Part shown: piece after piece, positions 7,173 to 14,519 of the stretch
Layout: each line of letters opens with the position of its first letter
Position numbering within the stretch: the stretch's first letter is position 1
Assembly: GCA_964551985.1 (NCBI GenBank)
Contig: CAZKFG010000057.1
Location: 1 to 14,519, forward strand
DNA length: 14,519 nucleotides
Source: CAZKFG01 sp964551985
Lineage (GTDB): Bacteria; Bacillota; Negativicutes; Acidaminococcales; JAISLQ01
Direction of reading: 5' to 3'
The notes under the pieces: generated by a model
The model's database searches: none
The model's input: only the letters and a program-made list of their open reading frames with translations
Told to the model about the DNA's origin: nothing
Translations under genes and position numbers: made by a program

Positions 7173-7338
7173 GGTATTATTCTATCAAGCATAAGCTGGC
7201 ACAAAAAATAACTTTAATTTATATATATTTTCTACAAAGCATTTTATTTTAAGGTCTTTAATATTTCTATATTATAAAATGGCGTTTTTTACAAATCTCT
7301 ACCAATATTTTTATGCTTTGCGTATACATTTTTATATT

Positions 7339-10317
7339 TTAATCTTTTTCCTTTAAATTATTGTAAGTTTTTTCTAAGAATACCTGCATCAATTCACGCT
7401 TCTTTTCTTCATTGTCAAGTAGCAGTGTGAAAAAATCCTTATTTTGCTCATATCCATCAAGCAAGGCATCTTGAACGGCATCAAAATAAGCGAATTTGAA
7501 GTCTTTAAAGCTGTTGTTTTTTGCACTGTCACGTAAATGACCATTTTTAAGCATTAAGTCATGCATCTGCAAGGCTGCTTTCGTGGCTACATCAACATCA
7601 AAATGTTTGTTATAAGAAGCATTTATTTCCTCAATAATTTCAGATAATTTTTTCTTTATCTTTTCATCTACAAAAATAGCATCCGCCGTAGCAAGTGATA
7701 CTTCAGGCTTTGATTGTATATCTCTTGTTTTGTCTCCAGTCTTTTTTTGCTTGAAGTTTGAGGCAGTAATTTTATCTGCAATATCAAAATCATTGCCTCC
7801 ACCACCAACCTCAATCTCTTTCACAAGATACGTTAGAAAATTGTATTTTTTGTGCAAAGATATACTTTCAAAGCAGGTTGCTTGGATAAGGAAACTGTAA
7901 AAACGGATGAAGCGTTTAATAGTTGCTTTTATTTCCATTTTCTCAAATTCGGTAAATGTGTTTATTATTTTGACAGACTTATCAAGCAATGACCACATTT
8001 TCGCTTTGTCTTTTCCACTTCTTTTATCTTGGTACAGATACTCATTAAAAGTTTCAATATCATCAATATCCAAAAAATTGTATTGGTCTACTTGTGATTC
8101 AACAGCTCTGATGGTTGACGGTGTGATAGTTTCTGCCAATAAGGTTTCAGTATAATACGGAGCAAATGAATTTTGAATTGCTTCGTATTCATTTTTAAAA
8201 TCAAGCACAAAGGTCTTTTTGTCGTATGGTGCAAAAATTCGATTAAGCCTTGAGAGTGTTTGAACAGCATTCACACCAGATAATTTCTTATCCACATACA
8301 TTGCACAAAGTTTAGGCTGGTCAAATCCTGTTTGGTATTTGTTTGCCACAAGCAAAACTTGATAGCTATTACTATCAAATGCTTCAGGTAAATTTGCTTC
8401 CGCAATACTGTTCATAACAGCCTCTGTATATTCATTGCCATCAACCGTTACTTTCCCCGAAAAGGCTACAAGTGCTCTTATGCCAGTGTAGCCATGCTTT
8501 CTAATGTAGTTTTCAAATTCATTTCTGTATTTAACAGCAGCTTGACGAGAGGATGTAACTACAATTGCTTTCGCTTTTCCATCTAACTCTTTCATAATAA
8601 TGTTTTTAAAGTGCTCAATAATAATTTCAACCTTTTGTGCCACATTTGTATCGTGCAACTCAATATATTTTGCTATTTTCCGTTTAGCGGCAATAGTTTC
8701 TAGCTCTGGGTCATCTTCGATGGCTTTATTTATTTCAAAATAAGTTTGGTAGGTAACGTAATTTTTTAAGACATCAAGAATAAAGCCCTCTTCTATAGCT
8801 TGCTTCATGGAATACAAATCAAAAGCAACTTTTTTACCTTGCTCGTTTAACGCACCGAAAAGCTGTAATGTAGTTGGCTTTGGTGTAGCTGTAAAAGCAA
8901 TTATTGATACATTATCTTGCTTGCCGCTACGAACAATTTCATCTTCAATAATATCTGCCATTGACTTTTCGTTATCTTTATCACCTTCAGATAAGGCATA
9001 GGTTACTGCTTCCATCGCCGCTCCAGCCGTGGAAGAATGTGCTTCATCTATAATTACCGCAAAAGTTTTAGACTTTAGCTCACTCACAAGCTCGTGGATA
9101 TACATAAATTTATGTATGGTAGTAACCACAATTTTGGTGTTCCCATTAAGAGCATTAGCTAAATCACTAGAGTTGCAGGTATCGTTCATAACCTTAATAA
9201 GCCCTGCCTTATGTTCTAAAGATAAGACTGCATTTTGAAGTTGTCTATCAACTACAATTCTATCTGTGATGATACACACAGTGTCAAAAACAGATTTATT
9301 CTCTGCGTCGTGCAAAGAAGAGAGCCTATGTGCAAGCCAAGCAATGGTATTTGTTTTGCCGCTTCCTGCAGAATGCTGAATTAAATAGTTCTTAGAACTG
9401 CCATTTTCGGCAACGTCATTTACAATTTTGCGAACAGCATTTAATTGGTGATAACGTGGAAAAATGAGGATTTCTTTAGTTTCTTTTTTTTCTGTATCAA
9501 TATTTTTCTTTGTTTCTTTCTGCAAAAATATAATTTTATCAATCAAATATAAAACTGTATCTTTCTTTAAAATATCCTCCCACATATACGAAACATTAAT
9601 CCCGTTATCATTGTGTGGGTTGCCTTTGCCAGAATTTATGCCTGTTCCGCAACCCTTGTTGAAAGGCAAAAAGAAAGAGGATTTACCTTTTAGATGAGTA
9701 CACATATAAACTTCGTTTAAATCCATAGCAAAATGGGCAAGGCAACCTGCCTTGAATTTTAGCAGCCTTGTTTTAAAATCTCTTTCGTATTTGTATTGTC
9801 GAATAGCATCGTCATAATTTTGTCCAGTAGTATTGCATTTTAGCTCAAAAGTGAAAATTGCGATGCCATTAATAAAAATAACAAGGTCGATGCGTTCGCC
9901 CTCTTTATGATATACTTCTTCAATCACAGAGAGTTTGTTTTGGCTATACAACAATTCTGCTTTTTTATTAAAAGAAGTGGCAGGCTTGCGGTACATAAGA
10001 GTAAGAGTAACACCATTATCAAACTCCACGCCATGTTTTAGCACATCTAGTAAGCTGCGTGTTTTCTTGTTAATTTCATTATTGATGTAGTTCAAAATAG
10101 TTTGCCTTGTTTTATCTTTATATATCTTTTCAAGTTTTGAAGTATTCTCACGTTGAGTAGCATACAAAAATTCAAACAAAAGCTCAGTATCCATTCCGTA
10201 TCCTGCATCAAAGGCAGTTGTCGGGCGGATTGCATATCCATTTTCTGTTTCGAGCATTTCAAGAATATATTTTTGATAATCTTCTTTTTCTCGAAGCTGA
10301 CCACTTTTAATTGCCAT
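7339..10317 (-). CDS. hsdR: Type I restriction enzyme, endonuclease/translocase subunit HsdR
   Basis: A 992-residue motor and nuclease subunit that, with HsdM2-HsdS, translocates and cleaves unmodified foreign DNA. The N-terminal PD-(D/E)XK nuclease shows ERIDLV (D144) and FELK (E158, K160). The superfamily 2 helicase motor has Walker A HSAGSGKT (315-322), DEAH box (424-427), motif III TATP (476-479), ANKYQTGFDQP (658-668) and QTLSRLNR (686-693). A roughly 270-residue C-terminal domain for complex assembly follows. All catalytic motifs are intact and length is normal. The frame is open to an ATG at 10362, but the ATG at 10317 (MAIKSGQLREKEDYQ) is preferred. It is 9 nt after AAGGGGG and aligns with where family members begin. 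It overlaps the hsdS stop by 11 nt. It is the last gene of the leftward operon. Confidence 0.95.
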   Translation of the reverse strand: MAIKSGQLREKEDYQKYILEMLETENGYAIRPTTAFDAGYGMDTELLFEFLYATQRENTSKLEKIYKDKTRQTILNYINNEINKKTRSLLDVLKHGVEFDNGVTLTLMYRKPATSFNKKAELLYSQNKLSVIEEVYHKEGERIDLVIFINGIAIFTFELKCNTTGQNYDDAIRQYKYERDFKTRLLKFKAGCLAHFAMDLNEVYMCTHLKGKSSFFLPFNKGCGTGINSGKGNPHNDNGINVSYMWEDILKKDTVLYLIDKIIFLQKETKKNIDTEKKETKEILIFPRYHQLNAVRKIVNDVAENGSSKNYLIQHSAGSGKTNTIAWLAHRLSSLHDAENKSVFDTVCIITDRIVVDRQLQNAVLSLEHKAGLIKVMNDTCNSSDLANALNGNTKIVVTTIHKFMYIHELVSELKSKTFAVIIDEAHSSTAGAAMEAVTYALSEGDKDNEKSMADIIEDEIVRSGKQDNVSIIAFTATPKPTTLQLFGALNEQGKKVAFDLYSMKQAIEEGFILDVLKNYVTYQTYFEINKAIEDDPELETIAAKRKIAKYIELHDTNVAQKVEIIIEHFKNIIMKELDGKAKAIVVTSSRQAAVKYRNEFENYIRKHGYTGIRALVAFSGKVTVDGNEYTEAVMNSIAEANLPEAFDSNSYQVLLVANKYQTGFDQPKLCAMYVDKKLSGVNAVQTLSRLNRIFAPYDKKTFVLDFKNEYEAIQNSFAPYYTETLLAETITPSTIRAVESQVDQYNFLDIDDIETFNEYLYQDKRSGKDKAKMWSLLDKSVKIINTFTEFEKMEIKATIKRFIRFYSFLIQATCFESISLHKKYNFLTYLVKEIEVGGGGNDFDIADKITASNFKQKKTGDKTRDIQSKPEVSLATADAIFVDEKIKKKLSEIIEEINASYNKHFDVDVATKAALQMHDLMLKNGHLRDSAKNNSFKDFKFAYFDAVQDALLDGYEQNKDFFTLLLDNEEKKRELMQVFLEKTYNNLKEKD

Positions 10318-11665
10318 TGTCCATTGCCCCCTTAACTCGTTTTTTGCCTGTAACATATTCATAAATGAGTGATTTCTTATGCTGCGTAATTTTAGTTAGC
10401 TGCTCTTTTTTGCTTTCGATGATCGAGTCGATTTTTGAGCATTGTTGGTCGAGGTAGTTCGCTATTTGGGTTTGCTCGGCTAATGGGGGCAAAATAATAG
10501 CTATTGTTTTAACATCAAGCTTGTTTAATTTCGGTTGTGCAGAAGAAGTTGCTCTCATAACTAATTCTTCCTCAATCAATTTGGAATTAGATAATAGATA
10601 CAAATAATGTGGCAATAATTCATCTTCAATTGTTTTTATTAAAAACATATTTGGTCCAAGCGTAGCACGAAAAGCTATTTTAGGCATTTCACACATTAGG
10701 CCTGCATATGCACCTACATTAGCTAGTAGAATTTCATTGCCAGACAAAGCTGACTTAGATAAAAATCTATAGGCCTCTTCATTTACATAAATCCCTGCAT
10801 TTTCAAAGTTCACCCTTAAATCTGTCAATCGTATAACACGAGCATAATCTTCATAGTCTAAATATTCAACATTCTCAGCAAGTGAGGCAAAAGATCCGTT
10901 AGCAGTATAATCTGTTAATGTGGAAATTTTGTCTTTTATTCTACACGATATCCAACTCTCTGGAATTTCCCCAATCCACTCAATACCGCTATCCTTCATA
11001 GGCACTGATTTATCAAGTCCTTTTGTTACCGTTTCGGTAATAAGGGACTTTTTGTATTTCTGCAAAATCTCAATTTGCTTTTCAATGTCATCTACAATGC
11101 TGTCAATTTTTGAGCATTGCTCGTCGAGAAAGTTAGCGATGTGGGTTTGTTCTATGATTGGGGGAATACTTATTTTCACTCTGTTCAAAGAGTCAGAACC
11201 AACATTCGCTTGAGTATTAGTATTAATATACTTTGACACTTCTTCGTTAAATGGGTTTGAAAAAAAGTAATGGTACAGAAATTTTCCATCTACACTATTC
11301 CTATGAGTTTTTACTATTAGGCAAGCATATGAAACTAAAAAATCAATATCAGTTTCTACATATCTAACAGTTCCGATGGTGGCGTATCGAGCAAACAGTA
11401 TATCTCCTTTTTGAGGCTTAATCTTTTTTGAAAGCGTTAAAAAGTCTTTATATGAAATCTTTTTACAGTTTTCAAAATCAATTTCATTTTGACTGCCAAT
11501 AAAATCTCCAGTCATCACATAAGGAACTCCTTCATCAACTGAGTCAGGCATATAATGATCTACATCTCCAATTTGCTTGCACAGCAAACCTAATTTTTTC
11601 ACTTCCCAACTCTCCGGTATATCACCAATCCACGCCACCCCACTCGGTTTCATATTTTCGCTCAT
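10307..11665 (-). CDS. hsdS: Type I restriction-modification specificity subunit HsdS
   Basis: A 452-residue DNA-recognition subunit that sets the bipartite target of the methylase and nuclease. It has two target-recognition domains (about 22-170 and 240-395), each followed by a conserved helical spacer beginning EQTHIANFLDEQCSKID (172-188) and EQTQIANYLDQQCSKID (397-413). Each half also begins with a near-identical motif, SGVAWIGDIPESW (8-20) and SGIEWIGEIPESW (226-238). The two recognition domains themselves look dissimilar, so the target is probably an asymmetric bipartite sequence. It begins with ATG overlapping the hsdM stop by one base (TAATG), with GAGG 7 nt upstream, and overlaps hsdR at its end. 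The sequence cannot predict the recognised bases. Confidence 0.95.
   Translation of the reverse strand: MSENMKPSGVAWIGDIPESWEVKKLGLLCKQIGDVDHYMPDSVDEGVPYVMTGDFIGSQNEIDFENCKKISYKDFLTLSKKIKPQKGDILFARYATIGTVRYVETDIDFLVSYACLIVKTHRNSVDGKFLYHYFFSNPFNEEVSKYINTNTQANVGSDSLNRVKISIPPIIEQTHIANFLDEQCSKIDSIVDDIEKQIEILQKYKKSLITETVTKGLDKSVPMKDSGIEWIGEIPESWISCRIKDKISTLTDYTANGSFASLAENVEYLDYEDYARVIRLTDLRVNFENAGIYVNEEAYRFLSKSALSGNEILLANVGAYAGLMCEMPKIAFRATLGPNMFLIKTIEDELLPHYLYLLSNSKLIEEELVMRATSSAQPKLNKLDVKTIAIILPPLAEQTQIANYLDQQCSKIDSIIESKKEQLTKITQHKKSLIYEYVTGKKRVKGAMDNGN
10418..10477 (-). repeat. hsdS internal repeat, distal conserved-region copy
   Basis: This codes for residues 397-416 of HsdS and repeats the copy at 11093-11152, with clear similarity in DNA as well as protein (both contain the GAGCATTG and GTGGGTTTG-like blocks, seen on the plus strand). 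Such paired spacers let recognition domains be exchanged by recombination in type I systems. Confidence 0.7.
10952..10990 (-). repeat. hsdS internal repeat, second WIG-IPESW copy
   Basis: This codes for residues 226-238 of HsdS, just ahead of the second recognition domain. It matches the copy at 11606-11644 (residues 8-20) at 10 of 13 residues. Together with the spacer repeats it frames each recognition domain between matching ends. Confidence 0.65.
11093..11152 (-). repeat. hsdS internal repeat, central conserved-region copy
   Basis: This codes for residues 172-191 of HsdS, between the two recognition domains, and is the partner of the copy at 10418-10477. The spacer continues to about residue 215 and ends in KKSLITETVTKG. 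The distal copy has the corresponding KKSLIYEYVTGK. Confidence 0.7.
11606..11644 (-). repeat. hsdS internal repeat, first WIG-IPESW copy
   Basis: This codes for residues 8-20 of HsdS at the head of the first recognition domain and is the partner of the copy at 10952-10990. Confidence 0.65.
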
Positions 11666-13788
11666 TACAAAACCTCGCTTTCCATGAGGTTTTTAATTTT
11701 ATCTGCTAAGGATTTTTCAATCTTCATAAACTGGGCAAGCAAATCATCTGCCTTTTCAGGCTCTACGTATTCATAGAAAAATCTTGTGAATGGGAACTCT
11801 GCCCCTAATTTTTCTTTGTTGTTTGTACTTTCTTTTTTGCTTTCATCAAATTCATAAGACCATATGGCATCAGGCACATGTGGATACACTTCTTGTGCAA
11901 AATATTCTTCCACATTTTTAGTGAATTTGATAATTTCGGTATCCTTTGTGGTTTTATCCAAGATAATCTCGCCTTTTTTATCCTTTTGCACTATAGCAGT
12001 TTTATCTATTTCGCTCATTATCATAGCAATGCTTGTCAGTCTGCTTGCAGAAAAGCCTTCAACATTAGAAATTACATCTTTTATAGCCTTTTCAAGCTTT
12101 GCATAGTCATTGTAGGTTTTATCGGATATTTTGCTTGTAAGGGCTTGCAAACAATCATTAACAAATTTCTCGCCCTCCACATATTTTTGATATTTCTTTT
12201 CATCGGCAGTGCTGCGTGGGTTTGTTTCTTTTAATGTCTCAAACTCCGTTTCATTAAACACAGAAGAATTGCTTGTGAAATAGCTGCTTGATTTTAATTT
12301 TTCAATAGTTTCCATGTTGATAGCACCACTGCGTTGCAACGGCTGATACACTGCGTATTCCTTATACATAAATTCTTCGTTGGCAAAAATTTTACAACAT
12401 TGATTTTCTTCAAAGTCAGCATATATCTTTGTAATTTTTATAATGCTTTCCTTATCTATCTCTCTGCGCTTTTTGCCAAGAGATTTCCTAAGCGGTTTCC
12501 ACATATCAACTGCATTAATGAGCTGTACTTTTCCTTTCCTCTCTTCACGCTTATTTTTTGAGAGTATAAATATATAAATACCAATATCTGTATTGTAAAA
12601 AAGTTGAGATGGAAGAGCAATAATTGCTTCAACCAAGTCTTCTTCAAGCATTTTCCTGCGAATTTGGCTCTCTCCGCTAGTCGTACCACCAGAGAACAAC
12701 GGTGAGCCGTTAGTTATAATGGCAGCACGTCCGTTTGCATCTTCTAACTTGTTGATTGCGTGTTGCATAAACAGTAGTTGTGCATCGCCTGTACTAGGCA
12801 AACCCCATTCAAAGCGTCCTCCTTTTTTGTTTTCATTACGCACTATTAGCTCTTGCCCTTCTGGTGCATCCTTGCCACCCCACGGCGTGCCAAATGGTGG
12901 ATTCATAATAACGAGCCGCATTTTTTGGTCATGAAAGCAATCACGTTTAAGGGTATTTCCTGGCTCACCACCAATAATATTTTTAATATCCTGTCCTTTA
13001 ATAAGCATATCCGCAAGACAAATAGCATAGGACTCCGGAATAATCTCTTGTCCGAATAATCTAACGTCAATATCGGGGTTATAATGCTTTAAAAATTCTT
13101 GTGCTGTGGAAAGCATTCCACCCGACCCGCAAGCTGCATCGAGTATGGTAGCGACCTTGCCTTCATCTGTCAATAGATCTTCACAGCCCTCTGCAAGTAG
13201 GACATTTGTCATAAGACGAATAACTTCTCTTGGGGTATAATGGTCACCAGCTTCAGCATTTTCTGAAAAGCGCCGAATAATATCTTCAAAGATGTAACCC
13301 ATTTTCATGCTATCTATATTATTTGTATACAAATTCAATTCCGAAAACTTTTTGACAACTCCGAAAAGTCTGTTGTTCTTGTCCATTTTCGTAATCTGCT
13401 TGATAAAATCAAGGCTATTTATAATCTTTTGAATATTATCTGAAAACCCCTCAAGATAGTTTTCAAAATTAGAAGCGATGTTGTCACTATCGTTCAGCAG
13501 ATTTTCAAGGTTAAATCTGCTCGTATTGTAAAAGGGAAATCCTGACACTTGGTTTAAAATTGCAGCAGGAGCATTTGGGTCAGATTCAAACTTTTCTACC
13601 ACCAAATCTTTCTTTTCTTCCAAAGCACATTCAAAACGACGAATAATGACCATAGGAATTATAACTTCTTTGTATTTATCGGAAGTATACGCACCTCTTA
13701 AAGAATTGGCGATAGACCACACCAAATCAACCTCTTTGCTTACATCAACTGGCTTATAATCTAATAAAAAATCTTTTTTGCTTGCCAT
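11665..13788 (-). CDS. hsdM: Type I restriction-modification DNA methyltransferase subunit HsdM
   Basis: A 707-residue N6-adenine methyltransferase that uses S-adenosylmethionine to modify the HsdS target. An N-terminal HsdM_N helical domain (about 15-150) is followed by HYTPREV (183-189), the AdoMet motif I DAACGSGG (217-224) and the catalytic NPPFG (296-300). The remaining C-terminal part is about 200 residues longer than classical 500-residue HsdM and ends with an EFPFTRFFYEY block. I recall this in the long-form HsdM family, so it is not a fusion. The open frame runs upstream to 13818 inside the regulator gene. The ATG at 13788 (MASKKDFLLDY) is chosen because AAGGAG lies 9 nt before it and the regulator's stop is only 1 nt upstream. 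It is co-transcribed with hsdS, whose ATG overlaps its stop. Motifs are intact. Confidence 0.95.
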   Translation of the reverse strand: MASKKDFLLDYKPVDVSKEVDLVWSIANSLRGAYTSDKYKEVIIPMVIIRRFECALEEKKDLVVEKFESDPNAPAAILNQVSGFPFYNTSRFNLENLLNDSDNIASNFENYLEGFSDNIQKIINSLDFIKQITKMDKNNRLFGVVKKFSELNLYTNNIDSMKMGYIFEDIIRRFSENAEAGDHYTPREVIRLMTNVLLAEGCEDLLTDEGKVATILDAACGSGGMLSTAQEFLKHYNPDIDVRLFGQEIIPESYAICLADMLIKGQDIKNIIGGEPGNTLKRDCFHDQKMRLVIMNPPFGTPWGGKDAPEGQELIVRNENKKGGRFEWGLPSTGDAQLLFMQHAINKLEDANGRAAIITNGSPLFSGGTTSGESQIRRKMLEEDLVEAIIALPSQLFYNTDIGIYIFILSKNKREERKGKVQLINAVDMWKPLRKSLGKKRREIDKESIIKITKIYADFEENQCCKIFANEEFMYKEYAVYQPLQRSGAINMETIEKLKSSSYFTSNSSVFNETEFETLKETNPRSTADEKKYQKYVEGEKFVNDCLQALTSKISDKTYNDYAKLEKAIKDVISNVEGFSASRLTSIAMIMSEIDKTAIVQKDKKGEIILDKTTKDTEIIKFTKNVEEYFAQEVYPHVPDAIWSYEFDESKKESTNNKEKLGAEFPFTRFFYEYVEPEKADDLLAQFMKIEKSLADKIKNLMESEVL

Positions 13789-13789
13789 T

Positions 13790-14206
13790 CTAATTTTCTC
13801 CTTTATTTTCGTCCACAAAAGTTTGGAACAGTAATTTTGCTTGACTTATTTGTTTTTTTGAAAGTTTTTGCCCGTCTAACAGTCGAAAAGCTTCAAATAG
13901 CTCTTGATTATTGTTGATAACATCACACACATCAGGCGGAGGGATTTTTCTTATTGCTGTATACAGTTTATCCATCGTTTCTAGCTGTTTGGGCGGAGGT
14001 TTTAGCTTTATAATCAATTTGGAATATATATCTGGACTAGGAGCGTTTACACCATCTTCTATATACTTCATGTTTGAGGGAGAAAGCCCAACTGCCGAAG
14101 CCAACTTGCGTTGGCTTTTATTTTCGCCACGACATTTAACTATTTCTTCGCCAAGCTTTTTCTTGGCTTTTTCAACGGCAACATCTTTTGTTTCTTTCTT
14201 TGGCAA
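13790..14206 (-). CDS. XRE-family helix-turn-helix regulator leading the hsd operon
   Basis: A 138-residue DNA-binding protein with a Cro/C1-type helix-turn-helix at about 31-66 (RKLASAVGLSPSNMKYIEDG). A basic N-terminal tail precedes it, and a C-terminal half of unknown function contains two PPP motifs (70-72 and 87-89). It starts at TTG (14206), with AGGAGG 10 nt upstream inside a G-rich GGAGGGGGGAG stretch. No ATG is available before the HTH. It stops 1 nt before the hsdM ATG, so regulator and methylase are translationally linked. It presumably binds the 34-bp palindrome over its own promoter. That would make it a negative or controller-type timer for the restriction system (inference). 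Dedicated XRE genes are classical with type II systems and less often described with type I. Confidence 0.85.
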   Translation of the reverse strand: MPKKETKDVAVEKAKKKLGEEIVKCRGENKSQRKLASAVGLSPSNMKYIEDGVNAPSPDIYSKLIIKLKPPPKQLETMDKLYTAIRKIPPPDVCDVINNNQELFEAFRLLDGQKLSKKQISQAKLLFQTFVDENKGEN

Positions 14207-14221
14207 AAGGCTCCCCCCTCC

Positions 14222-14255
14222 TAATTGTTCTATGTTCTATAACATAGAACAATTA
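14222..14255. promoter_or_regulatory. 34-bp palindromic operator over the hsd promoter
   Basis: Perfect 15-bp arms (14222-14236 and 14241-14255) flank a 4-nt centre CTAT. The left arm and centre contain GTTCTAT twice in tandem (14227-14233, 14234-14240), and the right arm has the inverse ATAGAAC (14244-14250), so several half-sites overlap. It overlaps four bases of the -10 and the predicted start site, as expected for an autoregulatory XRE operator. The transcript could also form part of this hairpin just before the G-rich ribosome site. Confidence 0.8.
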
Positions 14256-14280
14256 TAGCATATTTAACCACTAATATAAA
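14252..14280 (-). promoter_or_regulatory. Promoter of the XRE-hsdMSR operon
   Basis: On the minus strand an extended -10, TGCTATAAT (-10 hexamer 14252-14257, TGC at 14258-14260), follows TTTATA (14275-14280) with a 17-bp spacer. The perfect extended -10 compensates for a 4/6 -35. The predicted start is near 14245, inside the palindrome. Confidence 0.7.
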
Positions 14281-14358
14281 TATAAAATAGCTAAAAATCA
14301 ATTTATTAAGTTCAAAGTTATTTTTCGATTACTCACTGTGCTTTAGTGAATACAATAT

Positions 14359-14392
14359 AGTTATCTAATCATATAAATACTATTAGATAACT
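14359..14392. repeat. 11-bp inverted repeat upstream of the hsd promoter
   Basis: AGTTATCTAAT (14359-14369) and ATTAGATAACT (14382-14392) are perfect inverse copies around a 12-nt AT-rich centre. They lie between the leftward hsd promoter and the rightward promoter at 14446-14474. A minus-strand TTGACT (14396-14401) abuts the repeat, but no good -10 follows it. A binding site for a regulator of one or both divergent units is plausible. Confidence 0.5.
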
Positions 14393-14445
14393 TAAAGTCA
14401 ATACATAATATTTATTTGATAACACAAAAAAATTTATTGAGAATC

Positions 14446-14474
14446 TTGACTTTTTACACACATCGTATTATAAT
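14446..14474 (+). promoter_or_regulatory. Sigma-70-type promoter directed out of the window
   Basis: TTGACT (14446-14451), a 17-bp spacer and a perfect TATAAT (14469-14474) form a near-consensus vegetative promoter. The predicted start is near 14481, so only about 40 nt of the transcript is in view. No start codon with a ribosome site is visible before the window ends; the gene lies to the right. Confidence 0.75.
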
Positions 14475-14519
14475 ATTGATAAAGATAATTTCAAATTGCA
14501 CATTCGTGATTAGCTAGGC

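Larger units (their letters stand above)
6800..7338. other. Intergenic region between convergent operons
   Basis: This 539-bp AT-rich stretch separates the converging transporter and hsdR genes. I see no convincing gene, tRNA or insertion sequence in it. Its notable contents are the hairpins at 7061-7086 and 7113-7172. No hairpin-plus-T-tract terminator is evident directly after the transporter stop, so rightward transcripts may end at the 7061-7086 hairpin. Confidence 0.6.

Noticed and set aside
11878..12234. 118-codon hydrophobic plus-strand open frame inside hsdM
   Set aside because: It is the complement of hsdM coding sequence; the hydrophobicity comes from antisense of Lys/Glu-rich codons.
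13911..14258. 115-codon plus-strand open frame opposite the XRE gene
   Set aside because: It runs antisense through the regulator and its promoter palindrome, with no domain.
7000..14410. Attachment-site repeats bounding the hsd region as an island
   Set aside because: The only shared string I found was TTGACTTTAA (7011-7020 plus, 14392-14401 minus), which is short and inverted. There is no integrase or tRNA in view.

Overview
The window is AT-rich (about one-third G+C by eye, not computed). It reads as chromosomal DNA of a low-GC anaerobic Bacillota (Clostridia or Negativicutes). The grounds are strong purine-rich ribosome binding sites (AGGAGG variants), occasional TTG starts, a sigma-54 enhancer-binding protein with a PrpR-type sensor, oxygen-sensitive-looking Fe-S proteins and an acetate/acetoacetate-type CoA-transferase. 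The genus cannot be told from the sequence.

Left half (about 1-6800), plus strand: an apparent regulator-plus-operon catabolic module. A PrpR_N/PAS/AAA+/HTH sigma-54 activator (189-2087) ends at a clear terminator (about 2101-2133). It is followed by a candidate upstream activator region (2139-2219) and a consensus -24/-12 sigma-54 promoter (2251-2267). That promoter precedes a tight five-gene operon: two tandem paralogous double-[4Fe-4S] proteins distantly related to epoxyqueuosine reductase QueG (2306-3151, 3162-4001), CoA-transferase subunits A and B (4024-4701, 4691-5383), and a DASS/CitT-like anion transporter (5400-6799). The transporter is split by a one-base frameshift at an A6 run. 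The inferred logic is that the activator senses a small acid, the transporter imports it, the CoA-transferase converts it to a CoA thioester, and the paired Fe-S proteins do an unknown redox step. The substrate is not identifiable.

Middle (6800-7338): an intergenic stretch between the two convergent units. It holds a perfect 11-bp hairpin that looks like the terminator of the leftward operon, and a nest of overlapping inverted repeats.

Right half (about 7339-14280), minus strand: a complete type I restriction-modification operon, transcribed leftward as XRE regulator - hsdM - hsdS - hsdR. The genes overlap or sit 1 nt apart. The first gene has an extended -10 promoter overlapped by a 34-bp perfect-arm palindrome, a likely autoregulatory operator reminiscent of controller-protein control. 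HsdS has two target-recognition halves flanked by matching repeats.

Right edge (14281-14519): a second inverted repeat and a strong sigma-70-type promoter pointing out of the window on the plus strand, towards a gene not included here.
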